Shown here: in pieces, positions 59,322 through 64,000 of the stretch | Numbering within the stretch: the first letter of the stretch is position 1 | How the letters are laid out: each line of letters opens with the position of its first letter | Assembly: GCF_014641075.1 (NCBI RefSeq) | Contig: NZ_BMHP01000002.1 | Location: 1,364,001 to 1,428,000 of the forward strand | Length of the DNA: 64,000 nt | Source of the DNA: Paenibacillus nasutitermitis | GTDB lineage: Bacteria > Bacillota > Bacilli > Paenibacillales > Paenibacillaceae | Direction of reading: 5' to 3' | The notes under the pieces: generated by a model | The model's database searches: none | What the model was told of the DNA's origin: nothing | What the model saw: only the letters and a program-made list of their open reading frames with translations | Program-made: the position numbers and the translations under genes

Positions 59322-61124
59322 ATGAAGCTTATCCTGCATTATATGAAGCGCTTATACGCTTATTCCGGAGCCGCGCTGACAATTAATCTTCTGGGGATGG
59401 TATTCAGCAGCCTTCTTGAAAGTGCCGGTATACTGTTGTTGATCCCCATGATTAGCATGAGTGGGATTTTGAGCGTTCAGCAAGCGACCAGCTACGATTT
59501 CAGATGGCTAAAAGAGCTGCAGGCGATGCCGCAAGCATGGGCATTGACGCTGATCCTGACTCTTTATGTGTTAATCGTGTTCGGTCAAAATCTCATCCAG
59601 CGACAAATCATGATCCGCAATGTGGAAATCCAGCAAATCTTCAGCCGCAAGCTCCGTTCTGAAATTTACAGCACCCTGCTTGCATCCAAATGGTCCTTTT
59701 TCCTCAAAAAAAGAAAGTCGGATCTCATTAATCTGCTCACCATCGAGTTGGCCCGCGTCATCAGCGGAATCAATCTATTCCTGCAGCTCGTCACCTCCTC
59801 CCTATTCACTCTGATTCAGATCGTATTCGCGTTCTGGCTGTCTCCGTCCATGACGATGTTTGTTCTGGGATGCGGGACGCTGCTCGCACTGTTCTCGCGC
59901 CATTACATCCATAAGGCCAAGCTGCTCGGCAATCAGACCTCTGTGCTTTCCCAAAGTTACCTGGCAGGCATTACCGACCAGCTTAACGGGATCAAGGATA
60001 TCAAAAGCAATAATCTCGAGGATTCCCGCCTGAACTGGCTGCATTCGCTTACGAAAGGCATGATGCATGAGCAAATGGAATATATCCGGCTGAGAATGAA
60101 TTCCCAGCTGCTGTACAAAATATCGTCGGCTCTTCTGATTGCCGGTTTCGTCTTTATCTCATTCCGGTTCTTTCATGCAAGCGGACCCCAGCTGCTGCTT
60201 GTGATCCTCATCTTCGCCCGCCTTTGGCCCAGGTTTACAAGCATTCAGTCCAATCTGGAGCAGATGGCCGCGACTGTTCCCGCCTTCAAGGCGATGATCA
60301 ACCTGCAGCAGGAGTGCACGGAAGCGGCAGAGCCGCGGGAGAAGGGAATGGACGGCTCCCCTTCCGCCCCGCTGCGCCTGAAACACGGCCTGACATGCAA
60401 CAATGTCTATTTCCGTTACCATTCCGCAGAATCGGCTCATACGCTCCAGGAGGTCAATTTATTCATTCCCGCCAACCGGATGACGGCTTTTGTTGGGCGC
60501 TCCGGAGCAGGAAAAAGCACCTTGATCGATCTGCTGATGGGACTTATGCAGCCGGAATCGGGGCAAATCCTGATTGATGGCGAGCCGCTTACGACATCAA
60601 ATTTATTCGCTTTCCGGCGGTCCATCGGATATGTGGCGCAGGATCCTTTTCTGTACAATGCCAGCATCAGGGAAAATCTTCTCATGATACAGCCCGGTGC
60701 CGGCGAAGACCAGCTGTGGGAGGCGCTCGAATTCGCTTCTTCGGCTGATTTCGTCCGCGCATTGCCTCTTGGACTCGATACGCTGATCGGGGACAGGGGC
60801 ATCCGGCTCTCGGGAGGCGAGCGCCAGCGTCTGGTGCTCGCCCGGGCGATCATAAGCAAACCGTCGGTGCTGGTGCTTGACGAAGCGACAAGCGCCCTGG
60901 ATACGGAGAATGAGAAGAAAATCCAGCAAGCGCTGGAGCGCCTGAAAGGCACCATGACGATCATTGTTGTCGCCCACCGTCTGTCGACCATCCGCCATGC
61001 GGATCAAGTCATTGTCATCGACCAGGGCAAGGTGGTGCAGCGCGGGGGGTTCAACCAGCTTGCTGCGGAACGCGGAGGCATATTCGGCCATCTGCTGGAC
61101 AATCAGAAGGAAGCGATTGTTTAA
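59322..61124 (+). CDS. lasso peptide ABC exporter (D protein)
   Basis: 600 residues, a half transporter with fused domains. About six membrane spans lie in 1-310. The ATPase domain covers 350-600: Walker A GRSGAGKST, Q-loop VAQDPFLYN, signature LSGGERQRLVLARA, Walker B VLVLDEATSALD and His in VVAHRLSTI. No C39 peptidase domain, as expected when B2 removes the leader. It exports the mature peptide and usually gives self-immunity. ATG follows TTAGGAGCGAG. Last gene of the cluster; a large hairpin without T-tract follows at 61180. Confidence 0.93.
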   Translation: MKLILHYMKRLYAYSGAALTINLLGMVFSSLLESAGILLLIPMISMSGILSVQQATSYDFRWLKELQAMPQAWALTLILTLYVLIVFGQNLIQRQIMIRNVEIQQIFSRKLRSEIYSTLLASKWSFFLKKRKSDLINLLTIELARVISGINLFLQLVTSSLFTLIQIVFAFWLSPSMTMFVLGCGTLLALFSRHYIHKAKLLGNQTSVLSQSYLAGITDQLNGIKDIKSNNLEDSRLNWLHSLTKGMMHEQMEYIRLRMNSQLLYKISSALLIAGFVFISFRFFHASGPQLLLVILIFARLWPRFTSIQSNLEQMAATVPAFKAMINLQQECTEAAEPREKGMDGSPSAPLRLKHGLTCNNVYFRYHSAESAHTLQEVNLFIPANRMTAFVGRSGAGKSTLIDLLMGLMQPESGQILIDGEPLTTSNLFAFRRSIGYVAQDPFLYNASIRENLLMIQPGAGEDQLWEALEFASSADFVRALPLGLDTLIGDRGIRLSGGERQRLVLARAIISKPSVLVLDEATSALDTENEKKIQQALERLKGTMTIIVVAHRLSTIRHADQVIVIDQGKVVQRGGFNQLAAERGGIFGHLLDNQKEAIV

Positions 61125-61179
61125 GGCCGGCATGATAGCGGAAAAGCTGTGATGGCTCCCATCCCGTGAACAAGCACAA

Positions 61180-61226
61180 GCGGCAAGATAACCAGCGCTG
61201 ACCCAATACGCTGTTTATCTTGCCGC
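61180..61226 (+). terminator. large hairpin after the lasso exporter gene
   Basis: Twelve-base perfect arms GCGGCAAGATAA / TTATCTTGCCGC with an inner CAGCG/CGCTG pairing. The following ATCTGTTCG is not T-rich, so it may act as a 3' stabiliser or weak terminator. Confidence 0.5.
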
Positions 61227-61230
61227 ATCT

Positions 61231-61281
61231 GTTCGTTATAAATAACGAAATCTTCCTTATTGAAGAATAATTCGATATAAT
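61231..61281 (+). promoter_or_regulatory. sinR-like promoter and autoregulatory box
   Basis: GTTCGTTATAAATAAC at 61231-61246 (within the perfect palindrome TTCGTTAT-AA-ATAACGAA, 61232-61249) lies just upstream of a weak -35 (TTCCTT 61253-61258) and TATAAT (61276-61281, 17-bp spacer). The same box is found after the lasso promoter. Confidence 0.6.
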
Positions 61282-61316
61282 AGTAGGCATCAACTACGAA
61301 TTTGGAGGAGACCATG

Positions 61317-61646
61317 ATGATTGGAGAACGCATTCAACTGCTGCGCAAAAGAAAGGCCCTTTCCCTAACCGAGCTTTCAGAGCGTGCGGGTGTGGCCAAA
61401 TCCTATCTGAGTTCCATTGAACGTGGGATTCAACAAAACCCCTCTATTCAATTTCTCGAGAAGATCGGAACCGTCCTCGGCACAACTGTGGAGGAACTGC
61501 TTCATGTGCAAAATTCCGCTGAAGATGCCAGGCAGCTGGATCAGGAATGGGAAAACCTTGTTCGCGAGGCTATGGCATCGGGCGTCAGCAAAGAACAATT
61601 CAAAGAATTTCTGGAATTCAACAAATGGAGACTTCATAAAGACTAG
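61317..61646 (+). CDS. sinR: SinR-like XRE-family transcriptional regulator
   Basis: About 109 residues. N-terminal HTH: MIGERIQLLRKRKALSLTELSERAGVAKSYLSSIERGIQQNPSIQFLEKIGTVLG, very close to B. subtilis SinR. The C-terminal SinR/SinI dimerisation motif is LDQEWENLVREAMASGVSKEQFKEFLEF. ATG 61317 is spaced best from GGAGGA, and 61314 is possible. In B. subtilis SinR represses biofilm genes through GTTCTYT boxes; here similar boxes precede both this gene and the lasso cluster, so it is the likely lasso regulator. Confidence 0.9.
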   Translation: MIGERIQLLRKRKALSLTELSERAGVAKSYLSSIERGIQQNPSIQFLEKIGTVLGTTVEELLHVQNSAEDARQLDQEWENLVREAMASGVSKEQFKEFLEFNKWRLHKD

Positions 61647-61652
61647 GTGTAT

Positions 61653-61835
61653 TCAATCTGAGATAGAGGGCTCTTGTTGCAACCGGCGGGCGCCGTTATC
61701 CCACTTCGGGAGCGTGCCGAGCACATCCCGGATCACGTCCCGTTCCAGCCCCAACGCCCGTGCGGCCATGATTAACTCGACCCACTCTTTATCTAATTTT
61801 TCCTTGTGTACCCGTTCTGCTAATGCCATCACCAT
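61653..61835 (-). CDS. SinI-like antirepressor domain protein
   Basis: 60 residues. The segment KLDKEWVELIMAARALGLERDVIRDVL is the SinI family's two-helix dimerisation unit, which pairs with the matching C-terminal helices of SinR. It lacks any DNA-binding domain. ATG with GGGGGGAAA upstream. It is convergent with sinR, with six bases between stops, unlike the tandem sinI-sinR order of B. subtilis. It probably titrates the SinR-like protein. Confidence 0.78.
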   Translation of the reverse strand: MVMALAERVHKEKLDKEWVELIMAARALGLERDVIRDVLGTLPKWDNGARRLQQEPSISD

Positions 61836-62033
61836 TTTCCCCCCGCTCCGAAATCGGCCGGTTGCACCACTGACTCCATGCGTTTAAGGTGCCCAGATAA
61901 AAACGCATTTCCTCGTCTCCTGTTTGAACTTGCAATTGTTAGCTATATTCACAATTATAACCAAGCCTTTCCGCCGATGCTGTCGCTTCATGCGATCGAA
62001 TTTTAATATTTTCAACTAATTTTGTCGAAATTC

Positions 62034-63083
62034 TCACTTTTTTAGTAAATCTGTCATGAATCGATACTCATGGCTGACATATCCATCGGGATTATTCGCC
62101 TGCCAACGCCAAGTATCCTCGCACATTTCCGATAGTCCACGGCTGGCTGTCCAGCCAAGCCCATATCGGGCTTTCCGGACATCCGCGCAGCTGACCGCGA
62201 TATCCCCGGGCCGCCTGGCGGCAAAGCGGTACGGCACTTTGGCGCCGGTCGCCTGCTCGAAGGACGCAATCATCTCAAGCACGCTTGCACCGCGCCCCGT
62301 CCCCAGATTATAGATATCCAGACCGGCACAGTCCATGATCTGCCCAAGTGCCCGGATATGCCCCAGTGCCAGATCCACCACATGAATATAATCCCGGATA
62401 CCGGTACCGTCCGGCGTTGGATAATCACTGCCGTATACGCTTAGCTGCTCCAAGCGGCCGGCTGCCACCTGCGACAAATAGGGCATCAGATTATTGGGAA
62501 TGCCTGCAGGATTCTCCCCGATTCGGCCGCTCTTATGTGCGCCAACCGGATTGAAATAACGGAGAATGCATATGCTCCACCTCATATCGGATACCGCCAA
62601 ATCCTGAAGGATCTGCTCAATCATTTGCTTGGTGCGGCCATAGGGACTGGCTGCTTCAACAGGCGAGTCTTCGGCAAGCGGCATATCTCCGGATGCTCCA
62701 TACACCGTAGCGGAAGAACTGAAGACGAGCCTGCGCACACCATAAATGCCCATGACCTCACACAGCACGAGCGTGCTGTTCATATTCATTTCATAATACC
62801 AGAGCGGCGAACGAACGGATTCTCCAACCGCCTTGAGGCCGGCAAAATGAATGACGGCATCGATGGAATGCGCTTCGAAGACCTCAGCCAAGGCGCCACG
62901 GTCTCTCAAATCCAGTTCATAGACGGGAAAGGTTCTGCCCGTGATCTCCATCACCCGGTTCAGCGCTTCCGGACTGCTGTTTGTGTAATTATCGACTACG
63001 ACAATCTCGTATCCCGCCTCCAGGAGCTCCACACAGGTGTGGGATCCAATATACCCGGCTCCGCCCGTTACTAATATCGCCAT
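62034..63083 (-). CDS. galE: UDP-glucose 4-epimerase
   Basis: About 349 residues. NAD-binding VTGGAGYIGSHTCVELL, VIHFAGLKAVGESVRSP, catalytic SSSATVYG and YxxxK in SPYGRTKQMIEQIL, LRYFNPVGAHKSGRIGENP and GTGIRDYIHVVDLALGHI. Interconverts UDP-glucose and UDP-galactose for surface polysaccharide. ATG 63083 follows GGAGGC; a TTG at 63092 overlaps the previous stop. It follows a flippase gene directly, so it belongs to a polysaccharide gene cluster beyond the window. Confidence 0.94.
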   Translation of the reverse strand: MAILVTGGAGYIGSHTCVELLEAGYEIVVVDNYTNSSPEALNRVMEITGRTFPVYELDLRDRGALAEVFEAHSIDAVIHFAGLKAVGESVRSPLWYYEMNMNSTLVLCEVMGIYGVRRLVFSSSATVYGASGDMPLAEDSPVEAASPYGRTKQMIEQILQDLAVSDMRWSICILRYFNPVGAHKSGRIGENPAGIPNNLMPYLSQVAAGRLEQLSVYGSDYPTPDGTGIRDYIHVVDLALGHIRALGQIMDCAGLDIYNLGTGRGASVLEMIASFEQATGAKVPYRFAARRPGDIAVSCADVRKARYGLGWTASRGLSEMCEDTWRWQANNPDGYVSHEYRFMTDLLKK

Positions 63084-63088
63084 CACAA

Positions 63089-64000
63089 TCAAGCCTCCAT
63101 ATTCGGTTTGGTTTTGCGGTTCAGCGCCAGTCTGCGGATGATGCCCCGGCTGATTCCAAGCAGATAGCCGAACTCATCTGTACGGTAGAAAAGTGCGATA
63201 TAGAGAACGTTGACGGCTGTAAAGCCGACGGTGCCTTTTGCCATCATCGCCATAAAGCCATAGCTGGGAATAAACCGGCATATAAGGCTCGTCATGAAAT
63301 AAGCTCCCAACCCGACAACGGTATAAGTCAAATAAGCCAAAAAGTATTCCCTTAGCGGCCGTTTGAAAACATTCCGGTAGACCAGATACGGAGTCGTCCA
63401 GAAAGGGACCGCAAGGGCGCTTGCCAGCGAACCGATAAACACGCCGGCGATGCCGATGGTCTGTACCAGCATAATGGAGACGGCCAGGCAAACGGCTGCC
63501 TGCAGCAGCGGGGCGTAACGGTCCTGATGAAAAATGCCTGCCGTTGTTTTTACGGTTGTGATCGAATTTCGCATGCCTCTTTCGTAGAACAGGAGAAGCA
63601 GCAGCACCAGCACGCTGCCCGGCATCAGGAACTGGCTTCCGATCCATAACGTAATGAATGGCTGTATCAGAACCGACAACACAATCGCAAACAGGGAATA
63701 CAGCCAGAAATTGAGCATCAGCGTGACCTTGTATACCGCATAGATTTTTTCCTTGCTTTCCTGGGAGACCAGATTGCCGATACTGTGGTACATATTGCTG
63801 AAGATCTGATTGATAAAGGTACGGCCAATTTCAATCAGCATTTTATAATTGGAATACAAGCCGACGGCGGCGACGCTCACAAAGGTCGAGATCAGAATAT
63901 TTTCCGTCCCCAGCACCAGATAGCTGCCGGTATTCTGCAGGACGATGGCTTTGACATTCTTTACAATTCCCTGCTTGGTCACACTGTCGAGACGGCCAAT
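63089..64000 (-). CDS. polysaccharide flippase (MATE/Wzx-like), 5' part outside the window
   Basis: At least 303 residues; the frame runs open to the window edge, so the GTG at 63982 is not a true start. Repeated hydrophobic segments (ILISTFVSVAAVGLYSNYKMLIEIG, MLNFWLYSLFAIVLSVLI, VCLAVSIMLVQTIGIAGVFIGSLASALAVPFW) and the N-terminal segment preceding GLYSNYKML are typical of lipid-linked oligosaccharide flippases of the Wzx/PST family. It moves repeat units across the membrane. Four bases separate it from galE. Confidence 0.85.
   Translation of the reverse strand: MGRLDSVTKQGIVKNVKAIVLQNTGSYLVLGTENILISTFVSVAAVGLYSNYKMLIEIGRTFINQIFSNMYHSIGNLVSQESKEKIYAVYKVTLMLNFWLYSLFAIVLSVLIQPFITLWIGSQFLMPGSVLVLLLLLFYERGMRNSITTVKTTAGIFHQDRYAPLLQAAVCLAVSIMLVQTIGIAGVFIGSLASALAVPFWTTPYLVYRNVFKRPLREYFLAYLTYTVVGLGAYFMTSLICRFIPSYGFMAMMAKGTVGFTAVNVLYIALFYRTDEFGYLLGISRGIIRRLALNRKTKPNMEA

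Noticed and set aside
1..64000. CRISPR arrays, rRNA genes, replication origin, complete insertion sequences
   Set aside because: Looked for regularly spaced repeats, rRNA-like blocks, DnaA-box clusters and intact transposases with terminal repeats; none seen.

Overview
The window looks like chromosomal DNA of a spore-forming Bacillota of the Paenibacillus type. The evidence is an uninterrupted sigK, a SinR/SinI-like pair, strong AGGAGG ribosome sites with many TTG and GTG starts, LplABC-type sugar ABC transporters with large solute-binding lipoproteins, and a lasso-peptide cluster of the paeninodin type. Base composition is mosaic by eye: 11.4-14.9 kb and roughly 28-47 kb are richer in A+T than the flanks.

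Region 1 (1-27.5 kb) holds two related carbohydrate modules. Module A has a beta-propeller protein, two permeases and a solute-binding lipoprotein on the minus strand, divergent from a ROK regulator and an AraC regulator, followed by a large secreted protein on the minus strand. Module B is one long minus-strand operon (25987 down to 15117): binding protein, two permeases, DegT aminotransferase, two Gfo/Idh/MocA oxidoreductases, a ceramidase-like protein and a second large secreted protein. It diverges from a second AraC regulator. A 28-bp element at the same distance (19-20 bp) from the -10 box precedes both binding-protein operons and the first secreted protein, so the AraC paralogues probably control one regulon. 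Between the modules lie a sensor kinase, response regulator and ABC exporter operon, a decayed third AraC gene and a tRNA-like 3' scar.

Region 2 (28-47 kb) holds a quaternary-amine (OpuC-like) ABC transporter with an unusual binding-protein-then-permease fusion. Next is a minus-strand polyol-phosphate locus: DeoR regulator, sugar-phosphate epimerase, full ABC importer, GatD-like, MtlD-like and a third zinc dehydrogenase, MgtC-like protein and SorC regulator. It also carries a helveticin-J/TagC-like beta-propeller protein, a glycerophosphodiester phosphodiesterase and a PRISE-type reductase convergent with an HxlR regulator. Several gene remnants (ribokinase, SorC, helveticin-like, IS3 transposase) show ongoing decay.

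Region 3 (48.5-64 kb) is mostly core: sigK, a secreted protein, a TerD-vWA protein, threonine synthase, and adaA/adaB alkylation repair. These are followed by a complete lasso-peptide cluster in the order C-A-K-B1-B2-D (55.4-61.1 kb). It contains a 45-residue precursor, a HPr-kinase-like tailoring kinase and a dedicated ABC exporter. A SinR-like gene follows immediately, and its promoter carries a 15/16 match to an operator-like palindrome just downstream of the lasso promoter. The window ends with convergent sinI-like, galE and a partial flippase.

All calls rest on reading the sequence and on recall of protein families; no database search was run.
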